Shown: positions 1 to 8,796 of the stretch, in pieces
How the letters are laid out: the number at the start of each line of letters is the position of its first letter
Position numbering within the stretch: the stretch's first letter is position 1
Source: Kiloniellaceae bacterium
GTDB lineage: Bacteria > Pseudomonadota > Alphaproteobacteria > Kiloniellales > J153
Reading direction: 5' to 3'
NCBI GenBank assembly: GCA_021776115.1
Contig: JAJFGN010000072.1
Span: 1-33,653, forward strand
Length of the DNA: 33,653 bases
Notes under the pieces: model-generated
The model's database searches: none
The model's input: only the letters and a program-made list of their open reading frames with translations
Told to the model about the DNA's origin: nothing
Made by a program: the position numbers and the translations under genes

Positions 1-362
1 AGGACCGGCGGACCACGCTCACCCGCGGGTCGAAGCCAAGGGGACTACGGCCCCGCCGGTCCGGTCCAGGGCGAGCGATCGCTCGCCCTGGACCGGCGCA
101 AATCTTCGCCGATTCGCGCCTGACAGAACATGCAAGGGGACGCAGCTTCCGTGTCCAAAACATCTCTAAATGCTTGGACACGAGCGGAACCAATGCCATG
201 CACAACGTCCACAAAATCTAAACCGGACACCCGTGGGCTTGGTCCGGGATCCACGGCCTTTTTAGGGCCGGAGCCAATCCGGGGCCGGAAATGCCCCTGT
301 TCCAGGAGGATCAGGAGCGATAGAACCTTGGGATGCAAAATCGATCTCTGGAGATGGGCTGT
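1..362. other. gene-poor leader region with palindromes
   Basis: I see no convincing gene in this stretch. The short open frames on both strands lack recognisable domains and are rich in Arg, Pro and Gly, as expected from spurious translation of GC-rich DNA. It contains a perfect 36-bp palindrome (61-96, separate entry). It also has smaller inverted repeats such as CCGGAC/GTCCGG around 222-267, which may form hairpins upstream of the EF-hand gene. Confidence 0.5.
61..96. repeat. perfect 36-bp palindrome, no spacer
   Basis: Positions 61-78 are the exact reverse complement of 79-96. The centre is GCGATCGC, the outer ends are CCGG, and symmetry breaks immediately outside on both sides. No run of T follows, so it does not look like an intrinsic terminator. 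Possible roles are a cruciform or hairpin site, a dimeric protein-binding site or a junction scar; none is proven. Confidence 0.8.
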
Positions 363-914
363 ATGAAGCGAACGCCGCTCTGCGCATTCCTGGCAAGTCT
401 GTGCCTGGCCCTCGCGGCCGTGCCCTCAGCCGCGCAGCAAGCCCGGCCCAGTGTCGCGGTGCAGGACTTCGCCAAGTTCCTGGCACTGGCCAGTCCCCTC
501 TGTCAGCGCCAGGCTGCTCAAAATTGCGTGGACGCCGGCTGGCGCTTCGCCGACCGGGACCGCAATGGGCGGATCAGCACGGCCGAACTGGAGACAATTC
601 GTATCGAGCTGCGCGACTGGCTGACCTGGCCGGAGAACGGCATTAAGCCCCGCGAAAGGCGCGGCGTCCTGCTCGGCCTCATCGTGGTTGAGACGATCGG
701 TCTGGACCGCCTGGTCGAAAGCTATGACGTCAGTACCGACGGTCAGTTAAACCGCGAAGAATTGCTGAGCGACCTGCGCTTGGACGCCCGCCCGCTGGGC
801 GAGATCCTCAGCGACTCCCAGGCCGTTGATTGGGAAAAACTACGTGGCCGCCTGGGCGCCATGGCGCCGGCGCTGGGCGCCCTAACCCCCAACCTCAATC
901 CGCCCGCCGAGTAG
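363..914 (+). CDS. secreted EF-hand domain protein
   Basis: A predicted exported calcium-binding protein of 183 residues. I chose ATG 363 rather than the in-frame ATG at 333 because it begins directly with a Sec signal peptide: MKRT, a hydrophobic core at residues 8-22, then an Ala-rich cleavage region near PSAAQQ. The first EF-hand loop at residues 64-75 (DRDRNGRISTAE) is canonical, with Asp64, Asp66, Asn68 and Glu75. A second loop at 122-133 (DVSTDGQLNREE) is also well formed. Cys48 and Cys55 could form a disulfide in the periplasm. The protein stands alone between the palindrome region and the MITE-like repeat, so context gives no partner. The EF-hand fold suggests Ca2+ sensing or buffering in the envelope; the specific role is unknown. 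Confidence 0.75.
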   Translation: MKRTPLCAFLASLCLALAAVPSAAQQARPSVAVQDFAKFLALASPLCQRQAAQNCVDAGWRFADRDRNGRISTAELETIRIELRDWLTWPENGIKPRERRGVLLGLIVVETIGLDRLVESYDVSTDGQLNREELLSDLRLDARPLGEILSDSQAVDWEKLRGRLGAMAPALGALTPNLNPPAE

Positions 915-944
915 CCGGCGCAACCGTCCGGGCGCCACACCCGT

Positions 945-985
945 ATCGTCATCCCGGCGGAGCGCCTGCGGGAGCCGGGATCTTC
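945..985. repeat. REP-like hairpin beside MITE-like copy 1
   Basis: The sequence ATCCCGGC (951-958) pairs with GCCGGGAT (974-981) around a GC-rich loop. It is preceded by GTC, giving the GTCATCCCGG motif common in alphaproteobacterial palindromic repeats. The larger repeat at 1021 begins just downstream. The hairpin could help terminate or stabilise the EF-hand transcript that ends at 914. Confidence 0.5.
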
Positions 986-1020
986 GCCTTGCCCACGCGC
1001 CTAAGATCCCGGATAAGCGC

Positions 1021-1301
1021 CTAGTGTGGTGGAACTGAAGTTCGCGTCCTAATTCATTGCCGTCATCCCGGACGTTAGGCGAGCCCGGAAATCAACCGAT
1101 TTCCGGGAGGCGAGCCTTACGATCCGGGATCCATGTATCCGCCTGTCCAACGCCCGGATTGCGGCGCGATGGATCCCGGATCGCTGACTTTCCTTACCAA
1201 ATCAGACCCCCGCTTTCGCGGGGGCATGGATTTGGAGGAAAATCGCGTCCGGGATGACGGGGGAGAACTTAATGCCACCAATCTAAGTTCCACCTGACTA
1301 G
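1021..1301 (+). repeat. nested-palindrome MITE-like element, copy 1
   Basis: A non-coding 281-bp element bounded by CTAG at both ends (1021-1024 and 1298-1301), with imperfect terminal inverted repeats: CTAGTGTGGTGGAACT on the left and the complement of CTAGTCAGGTGGAACT on the right. Inside lie CGTCATCCCGGACG paired with CGTCCGGGATGACGG, then GATCCGGGATCCAT paired with ATGGATCCCGGATC, plus small hairpins such as CCCCCGC/GCGGGGG. A closely matching copy in the opposite orientation lies at 27883-28186. The TA in CTAG at both borders recalls IS630/Tc1-type target duplication, so a non-autonomous IS630-related MITE is plausible. That family assignment is inference. No transposase is present here. 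Confidence 0.75.
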
Positions 1302-1340
1302 CGGCACTTTCCGGAATGACGAGCGAAGCGTTTGTGTTGT

Positions 1341-2060
1341 TTACGCGGGCGCGGGAAAGCGGTGACCCAGGCGTTGGCGGGCGGCCGGGATCGGCTTGTG
1401 GTGCGGCGCGTAGACGAAACGCTCGAGGAAAAAACTGGTCAGCGCCAATCCCTGGCCAACTTCCTCCGGCCCGCCGCCCCCGCGTCCGGCCAGGAACCCG
1501 GGGAGCGGCAAGAGCTTCTCCCGGTAGGGCTCGCCGGCCGCGAGCGAGACCGCCCGGCCCGACTTCGGACTGACAAAGGCAAGCTGGTCGTTCGCGCCCC
1601 CGGCCGCGCAGGCGGTGAGATCGAGCCCGAAGCCAAGCTCGGCCAAGAGCGCCAGTTCCCAGTGTACGTAGACCTCGGCCCAATGCTCGCCGGGCAGGAC
1701 CTCCATCAAGGCGCATAAGCCCTCGAAGCAGGCCGCGTGCGGCTCACGCTCCGGCAGCGCGCTCTCGCAGACCGCCGCCGCCGCGCTGAGCGCCGCCAGA
1801 CGGTCGGGATCGTCTAGCACCCGGGCGGCATAGCCGGTCAAGGGTTCGCAAACGTAGGTGCCCAGATGTTCGGGCAGGCGGCCGCTCCATTGCGCGGCGA
1901 CCAGGTTGCCCGGTTGCAAGACACCGCGCACGCGCCGCCCCTGCCCGCCCCGCACCAGGCCGGCATGACGCCCCTGCGCGCGCGTCAAGAGCTGGACAAT
2001 GACGCCATTCTCGCCATGCGCCCGCGCCGAGAGCACGATGCCTTCATCGCTCCAATGCAT
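1341..2060 (-). CDS. recO: DNA repair protein RecO
   Basis: RecO acts in RecFOR recombinational repair. It binds single-stranded DNA and SSB and helps load RecA at gaps. The 239-residue protein opens with the family's N-terminal OB-fold (MHWSDEGIVLSARAHGENG), including the acidic/Gly stretch before VIVQLLTR. It continues with the helical C-terminal domain, where the CAAGG...FVSPKSGRAVS segment typical of alphaproteobacterial RecO is clear. The usual zinc-binding cysteines seen in some RecO proteins are not evident, which is common in this class. It is the last gene of the rnc-era-recO run, 42 bp after era. Its 3' end sits only 40 bp from the MITE-like element. Length matches the family. Confidence 0.93.
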   Translation of the reverse strand: MHWSDEGIVLSARAHGENGVIVQLLTRAQGRHAGLVRGGQGRRVRGVLQPGNLVAAQWSGRLPEHLGTYVCEPLTGYAARVLDDPDRLAALSAAAAVCESALPEREPHAACFEGLCALMEVLPGEHWAEVYVHWELALLAELGFGLDLTACAAGGANDQLAFVSPKSGRAVSLAAGEPYREKLLPLPGFLAGRGGGGPEEVGQGLALTSFFLERFVYAPHHKPIPAARQRLGHRFPAPA

Positions 2061-2102
2061 GACCTTGGTTTAGCAGAACCGCGCGCGAGGACCAGGGGGG
2101 CC

Positions 2103-3017
2103 TCACGCCTCGAAGTCGAGGCCCCAGGCGCGGTAGTGCGCGGCATCCTCGCTCCATTTCTCGCGCACCTTGACGTGCAGGAAGAGGTGGACGGCGCGTT
2201 CCATCATGACTTCGAGGTCCTTCTGCGCCGCCTCGCGCACGGCCTTTATGGTCGCCCCGCCCTTGCCGAGGCATATGCCCTTGTGCGAGTCGCGCCCGAC
2301 ATAAATGACTTGGGCTATACGCACGCTGCCGTTGTCGAATTCCTGCCAGTCCTCGGTCTCGACGGTCAGGGAATAGGGCAGCTCTTGATGGAGGCGCAGG
2401 AACAGCTTTTCGCGCGTCACCTCGGCGGCGATGAGACGCATGGGCATGTCGGAGACCTGATCCTCCGGGAAATGCCAGGGACCGGGCGGCATCTGCGCCG
2501 CCAGATGACCGCGCAAGTCGTCGATACCGTCACCGCTTAGCGCCGAGATCATGAAGATGCGCGAGAAGACCCCCACCGCCTCGAATTCGGCCGCGAGCGC
2601 GAGCAGGCGTTCGCGCTTTACCGCGTCGATCTTGTTGAGCGCCAGAAGCGCCTGCCGGCCGCGTTGCTTGAGACCCTCGAGGATCAGGCGGGTGTCGGCA
2701 TCGATGCCGCCGCGGGTCGTGTCGTAGAGGACCACCACCTCCTCGGCATCGTCGATCGCGTTCCAGGCGGCGGCCACCATCGCGCGCTCCAAGCGCTTCT
2801 TGGGCGTGAAGATGCCCGGCGTGTCGATGAAGACGATTTGAGATTGACCCTCGATCGCGATGCCGCGCACCCGCGCGCGGGTGGTCTGGACCTTGTGGGT
2901 GACGATGGAAATCTTGGCCCCGACCATGCGGTTGAGGAGCGTGGATTTACCGGCGTTGGGCGCGCCGACCAGGGCGACAAAACCGCAACGCCGCCCCGTC
3001 TTGCTCTTATCGCTCAT
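2103..3017 (-). CDS. era: GTPase Era
   Basis: Era is an essential GTPase that binds the 3' end of 16S rRNA and helps 30S subunit maturation. The 304-residue protein shows the P-loop GAPNAGKS (residues 18-25), a G3 DTPG (65-68), a G4 NKID (128-131) and SALSGDG as G5. These are followed by a C-terminal KH domain with GKGG at about 249-252. It follows rnc with 12 bp between them and precedes recO, the standard alphaproteobacterial order. All motifs needed for GTP hydrolysis and RNA binding are intact. Confidence 0.97.
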   Translation of the reverse strand: MSDKSKTGRRCGFVALVGAPNAGKSTLLNRMVGAKISIVTHKVQTTRARVRGIAIEGQSQIVFIDTPGIFTPKKRLERAMVAAAWNAIDDAEEVVVLYDTTRGGIDADTRLILEGLKQRGRQALLALNKIDAVKRERLLALAAEFEAVGVFSRIFMISALSGDGIDDLRGHLAAQMPPGPWHFPEDQVSDMPMRLIAAEVTREKLFLRLHQELPYSLTVETEDWQEFDNGSVRIAQVIYVGRDSHKGICLGKGGATIKAVREAAQKDLEVMMERAVHLFLHVKVREKWSEDAAHYRAWGLDFEA

Positions 3018-3029
3018 GCGCGGATTCTC

Positions 3030-3767
3030 TCAGCCCGGGACGCGCAGACGCGCCAACAAGCTCTCGGCGGCCACCTGTTCGGCCAGGCGTTTGGAGCGCC
3101 CCTGCCCGGTCTCCCCGCCGTGGTCCTGTACCGTGACCTCGATGGTGAAAACCGGCTGATGATCCGGTCCGCTGCGCGCCGTTTCGCGGTATTCCGGCAG
3201 GGGCAAGCCGCGCCCCTGCGCCCATTCCTGCAGCGCCGTCTTGGCATCTTGCGGCGGCCGCACGGCGCCTTCCAGAAACGGGGTCAGCCAGGCTTCAACC
3301 GAATCGCGCGCCGCGGACAGACCGCCATCCAGGAATAAGGCGCCAATCAAGGCCTCGCAGGCATCGGCCAGGATCGCCGGGTTGCGCCGCTCACCGCTCG
3401 CGTCCTCGCCCTTGGCCAAGTGCAGGGCCGCACCCAGGTCGAGGTCCTCGGCGACCGCCGCCAGGGTCTCGCGGCGCACGAGTTCGGCGAAGCGTTGGGC
3501 CAGCGGTCCCTCCGCTTCGTCGGGGAAGCGGCGCAGCAACAAATCGGCGACGACCAGGCCCAAAACACGATCGCCTAAGAACTCCAACCGCTCGTAATTA
3601 GGCCCGGCTCCTCCCTGCCTCGAACGCCCGGCGGCGCTGGGATGGGTCAGAGCTTGGGTCAGCAACTCCGGCTGCTTGAAACGGTACCCCAGGCGCGCCG
3701 AGAGGCTCTTCGAGGCTTGGTCTTGGCTCTCGCCCAGGGCGGCGGCTTCTAGTTTCCGATCACTCAA
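3030..3767 (-). CDS. rnc: ribonuclease III
   Basis: RNase III cleaves double-stranded RNA, including rRNA precursors. The signature ERLEFLGDRVL (residues 59-69) contains catalytic Glu62 and Asp66. The second acidic cluster is DACEALIGALFLDGG, and a C-terminal dsRNA-binding domain occupies about residues 172-243. No ATG fits. In-frame codons further upstream only read through lepB in the wrong frame. The best start is TTG at 3767, where the TTG overlaps the lepB stop (TTGAGTGA), giving 245 residues, the normal size. This implies translational coupling to lepB. The enzyme itself is certain; the start codon is inference. Confidence 0.93.
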   Translation of the reverse strand: MSDRKLEAAALGESQDQASKSLSARLGYRFKQPELLTQALTHPSAAGRSRQGGAGPNYERLEFLGDRVLGLVVADLLLRRFPDEAEGPLAQRFAELVRRETLAAVAEDLDLGAALHLAKGEDASGERRNPAILADACEALIGALFLDGGLSAARDSVEAWLTPFLEGAVRPPQDAKTALQEWAQGRGLPLPEYRETARSGPDHQPVFTIEVTVQDHGGETGQGRSKRLAEQVAAESLLARLRVPG

Positions 3768-4503
3768 TGCCGTCGCCGATCCTGCCGAAGCGGATCGCGC
3801 CCGGCCATTTCCAGAACTCCCATATCGCGGCGCTGCCATCGTGCGAGAAAAACAGGAATTGCGCCTGTCCAACCAGGTTTTCGAAGGGCACGTAACCGAC
3901 CGCGGAGAGAACCCGGCTGTCCTGGCTGCTATCCCGGTTGTCGCCCATCGCGAAGTAGTGGCCCGGCGGGACGGTATAGACCTGCGTGTTATCCAGCGCA
4001 TCGCTATCGCTGCGTTCCCAGATCCGGTGCTGGCGCCCATTCGGCAAGGTCTCAATGTATTCCTTCACCCGGACCGGGTAAGCGGTCCCCGTGCTTTCAC
4101 CGACGAGCTTGCGTTGTACGGCCACGCCGTTGATCTGCAGGATGCCGCCGATCACCTGTATTTTGTCGCCGGGCAGGCCAATCAGCCGCTTGATGTAGTC
4201 GGTGCTGTTGTCCTTAGGCAATTTGAAAACCACGACGTCGCCGCGCTCCGGCTCATCGCCAAGAATACGCCCGTCGAACAGCGGCAGACCCAAGGGCAGC
4301 GAGTAGCGGCTATAGCCATAGGAAAACTTGGAAACGAACAGATAGTCGCCGATCAGCAGCGTCGGGATCATCGAGCCGGAGGGTATATTAAAGGGCTCGT
4401 AGGCCATTATCCGTATGCCCAGCGCGATCAAGACGGCATAAAAGACCGTGCGCAAAGTCTCGCCGAGGACGCTCGACCTCTTTTTCGACATTAAGGTATC
4501 CAT
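3760..4503 (-). CDS. lepB: signal peptidase I
   Basis: The inner-membrane peptidase that removes Sec and Tat signal peptides. The 247-residue protein has one N-terminal membrane segment (about residues 17-33), then the catalytic PSGSM box with nucleophile Ser44. The general-base Lys105 lies in DYIKRLIGLPGD, and box E is GDNRDSSQDSR. It lies between acpS and rnc, as in many alphaproteobacteria, and its stop codon overlaps the probable rnc start. An alternative start at codon 5 (MSKKRS) would remove only four residues and is also plausible. Confidence 0.96.
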   Translation of the reverse strand: MDTLMSKKRSSVLGETLRTVFYAVLIALGIRIMAYEPFNIPSGSMIPTLLIGDYLFVSKFSYGYSRYSLPLGLPLFDGRILGDEPERGDVVVFKLPKDNSTDYIKRLIGLPGDKIQVIGGILQINGVAVQRKLVGESTGTAYPVRVKEYIETLPNGRQHRIWERSDSDALDNTQVYTVPPGHYFAMGDNRDSSQDSRVLSAVGYVPFENLVGQAQFLFFSHDGSAAIWEFWKWPGAIRFGRIGDGIE

Positions 4504-4612
4504 TCGAGAATTGTGCCTTCTTGGGTGCGTGCGCGCGACTATGACGGGATGCGGCGCGAGGTGCCAGGGGCAAAGCTATGCCCTGCGCCATAAATAGGGG
4601 GTCGAACCGCCT

Positions 4613-5020
4613 TCATGATCCCGCGGGTAGCGCGGAAATGATCACAATCGCTTGCGCCAGGGGAAAGTCGTCGGTGATGGTCAGGTCGATCTGGGCCGTC
4701 ATCCCCTCAGGCGTTATTTCCCGCAAGCGCAGTGCGGCGCCATTGGTCAGCGCCATCGTGGGTTTGCCGCTGGGCAGGTTGACCACGCCCAGATCGCGCC
4801 AGTGCACCCCGCGCCGGGGCACGCCGGTGCCCAACGCCTTGGCGCAGGCCTCCTTGGCGGCAAATCGCTTGGCGTAGCTGGCGGCCCGCTGCATTCGCCG
4901 ATCCGACTTGGCTTGCTCGATATCCGTGAAGACACGGGCGACGAAACGCGGTCCGAAGCGCTCCAGCGTCTTCTCGACCCGGCGGATATCGATCAGGTCG
5001 TTGCCAATTCCCAGAATCAT
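4613..5020 (-). CDS. acpS: holo-[acyl-carrier-protein] synthase
   Basis: AcpS transfers 4'-phosphopantetheine from CoA to the serine of apo-ACP, activating fatty-acid synthesis. The 135-residue protein has the family N-terminus [16 protein letters not shown], with the metal-binding Asp, and the second motif [14 protein letters not shown], with the catalytic Glu/Lys pair. It follows pdxJ with a 39-bp gap, an ancient pairing in proteobacteria. A 109-bp gap separates it from lepB downstream. Confidence 0.95.
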   Translation of the reverse strand: MILGIGNDLIDIRRVEKTLERFGPRFVARVFTDIEQAKSDRRMQRAASYAKRFAAKEACAKALGTGVPRRGVHWRDLGVVNLPSGKPTMALTNGAALRLREITPEGMTAQIDLTITDDFPLAQAIVIISALPAGS

Positions 5021-5059
5021 CGAGGTTCCATAATCATGCCGGGGCCATCGCCGTTTTGG

Positions 5060-5833
5060 TCATGCGATTCGGGCGCCGAGGCCATCGCTGCGCGCTTGAT
5101 CCATGATATTGCGCATACGCTTGATCGCCGCTTCCAGGCCGACATAGATCGCTTCGCCGACCAGGAAATGCCCGATATTCAATTCCAGGATCGAGGGTAT
5201 CGCCGCCACCGGCTTCACCGAATCGAAGGTCAGGCCGTGACCGGCGTGACACTCCAGGCCCAGCTCCTCGGCCAGGGCCGCCGCCGCCACGATCCGCGCG
5301 AGCTCGGCCTTGGCACGGGCGCCATTCATGTCCTCGATAAAGGCGCCGCAGTAAGCGCCGGTATGCAGTTCCACGACCGGGGCGCCCAGCGCACGTGCCG
5401 CCTCGAGCTGAATCCGGTCCGGGTCGATGAACAGGCTGACCCGGATCCCCGCGTCGGCAAGCTGGTCGCAATAGGGCCGCAGTGCAGACGCCCCACCAGC
5501 GGCATCCAGGCCCCCTTCGGTGGTCACCTCCTGGCGCTTTTCGGGCACGATGCAAGCCGCATGCGGCCGGTGCTGGAGCGCGATTTTCAACATCTCCCCG
5601 GTCGCCGCCATCTCAAAGTTCAGCGGCAGCTCGATACTCTCGATCAGGCGCCGAATATCGTCGTCCGAGATGTGGCGCCGATCTTCCCTCAGATGCGCCG
5701 TGATACCGTCGGCGCCCGCGGCGGCGGCCTGCCGCGCGGCACGTACCGGATCGGGATGACCGCCGCCTCTCGCGTTGCGGATCGTCGCCACGTGGTCGAT
5801 GTTGACGCCAAGGCGCAAATATCTCTGTGTCAT
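5060..5833 (-). CDS. pdxJ: pyridoxine 5'-phosphate synthase
   Basis: PdxJ condenses 1-deoxyxylulose 5-phosphate with 3-amino-2-oxopropyl phosphate to make pyridoxine 5'-phosphate in the DXP-dependent vitamin B6 pathway. The 257-residue TIM barrel has the start [37 protein letters not shown] and the C-terminal [17 protein letters not shown] segment that closes the phosphate site. Its ATG overlaps the stop codon of the upstream DUF2062 gene as ATGA, implying coupled translation. Confidence 0.96.
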   Translation of the reverse strand: MTQRYLRLGVNIDHVATIRNARGGGHPDPVRAARQAAAAGADGITAHLREDRRHISDDDIRRLIESIELPLNFEMAATGEMLKIALQHRPHAACIVPEKRQEVTTEGGLDAAGGASALRPYCDQLADAGIRVSLFIDPDRIQLEAARALGAPVVELHTGAYCGAFIEDMNGARAKAELARIVAAAALAEELGLECHAGHGLTFDSVKPVAAIPSILELNIGHFLVGEAIYVGLEAAIKRMRNIMDQARSDGLGARIA

Positions 5834-6441
5834 GTCTCCTCCGAACCTCTAGCGGCCGGGCCATGGGCCGCCTCTTGGGCCGCCAGGGCGGCCTTTGCCC
5901 GCCGGCGCTTCACCCGGGCGCGTCTTAGCATACGCCTGCGCCGGGCAAACCGATACCGCGCGACCGCACCCCGGACCGGCCAAAAAAAGGCGAACCATGC
6001 CGCGACCGCTGTTGGCACCCCACCCACGGTCATCGGCCATAGGACATCCATTGGGTGCGCGAAAATGTAGCTGAAGCTCAAGAGCTCTGGAAGCGCCGCT
6101 TCACCTTCGCCGCCAAGCAACCAGCACCCGAGAGTGTAAATCCAGGCCCAAATGAAGGGGAATGTCCAGGGGTTGCCGACGACAGTGCCGATTGCCGAGG
6201 CCATCAGGCTGCCCCCAAGGATCAACGCCAGAAAAGCGCCGCCGACGAAATGAAAACCGATGAAGGGCGTAAAGGAAATCGCCGCCCCGCTCGCGAAGCC
6301 GGCGGCGATCCGGTAAGGGGTGCCAGGCAGGCGGCGCACCCTGTGCGCGATATAGCTGGAAGCCCGGCGCCACCCTTTGCGGGGCCAAAGAAACTCACGC
6401 AACCGGGGCAGGAGCGGCAAGGGATTGCGGCGCCGAAACAT
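5830..6441 (-). CDS. DUF2062 family membrane protein
   Basis: An uncharacterised integral membrane protein. I chose ATG 6441 (203 residues) rather than the longer frame from 6495, because a good ribosome-binding site (AGGTGG) lies upstream and residues before it look like non-coding leader. The basic N-terminus is followed by hydrophobic segments at about residues 45-70, 72-105 and 140-160. The [17 protein letters not shown] stretch is characteristic of DUF2062. The C-terminus is very Arg/Lys-rich. It sits between rsh and pdxJ, and its stop overlaps the pdxJ ATG. The family has no established biochemical role, so none is assigned. Confidence 0.85.
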   Translation of the reverse strand: MFRRRNPLPLLPRLREFLWPRKGWRRASSYIAHRVRRLPGTPYRIAAGFASGAAISFTPFIGFHFVGGAFLALILGGSLMASAIGTVVGNPWTFPFIWAWIYTLGCWLLGGEGEAALPELLSFSYIFAHPMDVLWPMTVGGVPTAVAAWFAFFWPVRGAVARYRFARRRRMLRRARVKRRRAKAALAAQEAAHGPAARGSEET

Positions 6442-6513
6442 ATACCTAGAAGCCCACCTGAAATGTTGTCGCCCGTCCAGTCCCGCACAGCGCAAAGCGG
6501 TCGCCGCGTGGCC

Positions 6514-8685
6514 TCAGCGCCGGGCCCTTTCCACCGAGGAAATCACGGAGGCCGCGCGCAGCGCGGCGATTATATCGGTTAGATGTTTAATATCTTGCAC
6601 TTGGACATCGACCAACATCTCAAAAAAGTCGGTCGAGCGGTTGGTGATTTTGAGATTGCTGATATTGCCCTGACTCTTACCTATAATGGTCGAGAGGTTT
6701 CCCAGGCTGCCGGGCTCATTGGACACCACGACATGCAGCCGGCCGGTGTGCATGTCTTCGGTTTCGCCCACATCCCAGGCCACGTCGATCCAGCGCTCGG
6801 GCGTATCCTGAAAAGACGCCAGCGTCTCGCAGTCTATGGTGTGAACCGTCACGCCCTTACCGGTGGTGACGATGCCGACGATGCGCTCACCGGGCAAGGG
6901 ATGGCAGCAATGCGCGTAATGGACCGCCATTCCCGGAATCAGGCCTTTGATCGGCAGGGCCGCGGACTTGGCCTTATTGGCGCTCGCACGGCCCCGGCCT
7001 TGGAACGGCCAGAGATGCCGGCGCTTCGCGGTGTCGCGCACGCCCGGATAGACGGCGACCAGCACCTCACGCGCCGTCGTATTCCCTTTACCGACCGCCG
7101 CGAAAAGATCGTCCGGCGCGTCGGCCTTGAACTTCTTGAGTACGGCGCCAATGGCCTTATCCGAAAGTTCGTAGCCTTCCTCGCGAAACGATTTCTGTAG
7201 AATTTGCCGGCCCAGCTCCGAATACTGATCGCGCTCCTTCATATGTACGAAGCGCCGGATGCGGGCCTTGGCCTTGCCGGAGACGACGAACTTTTCCCAA
7301 TCGGGCGACGGCGTTTGCGTTCTGGAAGTCAGGATCTCGACTTGATCTCCATTCCCAAGCTCGGCGCGCAAAGGAATGATTCTTCCGTTGACCTTCGCAC
7401 CGACGCAGGTGTCGCCCACCTCCGAGTGGACCGCGTAGGCAAAATCCACGGGTGTCGCGCCGCGCGGCAAAGCAATCAGATCGCCCTTGGGGGTGAAGCA
7501 AAAGACCTGATCCTGAAACATTTCGAGCTTGGTATGCTCGAGGAACTCTTCCGGGTTCGAGGCATGTTCCATAATGTCTAGAAGCTCACGCAACCAACGG
7601 TACTGCCGCCCGTCGACCTTGATTTCGGATTGCTTATATTTCCAGTGTGCCGCGACCCCTAATTCGGCGATGTCGTGCATGTCGCGGGTACGAATCTGAA
7701 CTTCGATGCGATGCCGCTCCGGTCCGATCAGACCTGTATGCAAGGAGCGGTACCCGTTTGGCTTCGGTGTCGAGATGTAGTCCTTGAAGCGTCCTGGAAC
7801 TACTGAGTACTGAGCGTGGAGATTGCCCAGTGCGTGATAGCAGTCCTCAATGCTGCCAACCACGACCCGAAACGCCATGATGTCCGAGAGCTGCTCGAAG
7901 GTGATGTCTTTGTGCTGCATTTTATTCCAGATGGAATAGGGCGTCTTTCTGCGCCCCGACACCCAAGCCTCAACCCCATCGCTCGCGACGGCGCGCTTCA
8001 GTTGGTCGACAATCAGGTTCGGCAGATCGTCGCCTTGCGCCTGCAGGAAGTCCAAACGGGTCAGGATCGACCCGCGGGCATCCGGGTTCAGCTCGGCGAA
8101 CGCCAAATCCAGCAATTCATCCTTAAATCCCTGCATGCCGATCCGCTCGGCCAGAGGCGCGTAGATGTCCATCGTCTCGCGCGCGATGCGCCGGCGCTTG
8201 TCCGCCGATTCGATGAATTTCAGGGTCCGCATGTTATGCACGCGGTCGGCAAGCTTGACCAAAAGCACACGGATGTCTTCCGACATGGCCAAGAGCAGCT
8301 TGCGGAAATTCTCGGCGTGCTGGGTCTGCTCGGACTGCAATTCAAGCCGCGTTAGTTTGGTCACGCCATCGACCAAGCGTGCGATATCGCGGCCGAACAT
8401 CGATTCGATGTCGCCGAGGGACGTATCCGTGTCCTCAACGAGGTCGTGCAGAAGCGCCGTGATAATCGAACTGTGGTCGAGCTTAAGCTCGGTCAGGATT
8501 CCGGCGACTTCGATAGGATGAGAAAAGTAAGGGTCGCCAGACGCGCGGGTCTGCGATCCGTGCATCTTCATGGCGAAAACGTAGGCTCGGTTGAGCGCGT
8601 CCTCGTCGGCGCCCGGGTCGTAAGCCTTGACCCGCTCGACCAAGTCGACTTGCCGCATCATGAGGTTGTATCGTGGCGGCCGCAT
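6514..8685 (-). CDS. rsh: bifunctional (p)ppGpp synthetase/hydrolase (RelA/SpoT homolog)
   Basis: Makes and degrades the stringent-response alarmone (p)ppGpp. Domains in order: an HD hydrolase (about residues 30-190, with His56 and His80-Asp81 in LLHDLVEDTD, intact); the RelA/SpoT synthetase (about 240-365, with the GRFKDYISTPKPNGYRSLH segment); a TGS domain (about 395-455, from VFCFTPKGDLIALPRGATPVD); a helical/zinc-finger-like region with HCCHPLPGE; and a C-terminal ACT domain (about 645-715). At 723 residues it matches single-copy alphaproteobacterial Rsh proteins. Both active sites look functional. Start codons at 8685 or at the MM pair near 8661 are possible. It follows rpoZ by 111 bp. 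Confidence 0.96.
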   Translation of the reverse strand: MRPPRYNLMMRQVDLVERVKAYDPGADEDALNRAYVFAMKMHGSQTRASGDPYFSHPIEVAGILTELKLDHSSIITALLHDLVEDTDTSLGDIESMFGRDIARLVDGVTKLTRLELQSEQTQHAENFRKLLLAMSEDIRVLLVKLADRVHNMRTLKFIESADKRRRIARETMDIYAPLAERIGMQGFKDELLDLAFAELNPDARGSILTRLDFLQAQGDDLPNLIVDQLKRAVASDGVEAWVSGRRKTPYSIWNKMQHKDITFEQLSDIMAFRVVVGSIEDCYHALGNLHAQYSVVPGRFKDYISTPKPNGYRSLHTGLIGPERHRIEVQIRTRDMHDIAELGVAAHWKYKQSEIKVDGRQYRWLRELLDIMEHASNPEEFLEHTKLEMFQDQVFCFTPKGDLIALPRGATPVDFAYAVHSEVGDTCVGAKVNGRIIPLRAELGNGDQVEILTSRTQTPSPDWEKFVVSGKAKARIRRFVHMKERDQYSELGRQILQKSFREEGYELSDKAIGAVLKKFKADAPDDLFAAVGKGNTTAREVLVAVYPGVRDTAKRRHLWPFQGRGRASANKAKSAALPIKGLIPGMAVHYAHCCHPLPGERIVGIVTTGKGVTVHTIDCETLASFQDTPERWIDVAWDVGETEDMHTGRLHVVVSNEPGSLGNLSTIIGKSQGNISNLKITNRSTDFFEMLVDVQVQDIKHLTDIIAALRAASVISSVERARR

Positions 8686-8796
8686 AGCGTTACGCCGTGG
8701 CGGCGAACGGCCGCCATCGCCTTTTTCAGTAGATTCCCACCGCGCGCGCCTAGGGGCGCTCTACCCCTGCCCAAGGGAGCGCGGGCCGGAACGCGG

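Noticed and set aside
77-84. GCGATCGC resembling the cyanobacterial HIP1 octamer
   Set aside because: It is simply the centre of the large palindrome, and the gene content is alphaproteobacterial.
45-338. 97-codon minus-strand frame at the left edge
   Set aside because: It reads through the 36-bp palindrome and GC-rich DNA, with no ribosome-binding site or family resemblance that I can see.
1021-1301. CRISPR-like repeat array
   Set aside because: The repeated words are inverted palindromes within one element, with no regularly spaced direct repeats or cas genes anywhere in the window.
1117-1716. 199-codon minus-strand frame running through the repeat and recO
   Set aside because: Out of frame with recO and translating the palindromic repeat; no domain.
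3676-4494. 272-codon open frame on the plus strand
   Set aside because: Antisense to lepB, which has all catalytic motifs.
4652-6070. 472-codon open frame on the plus strand
   Set aside because: It lies opposite acpS, pdxJ and the DUF2062 gene, all clearly real. Its translation is low-complexity Arg/Gly/His with no domain.
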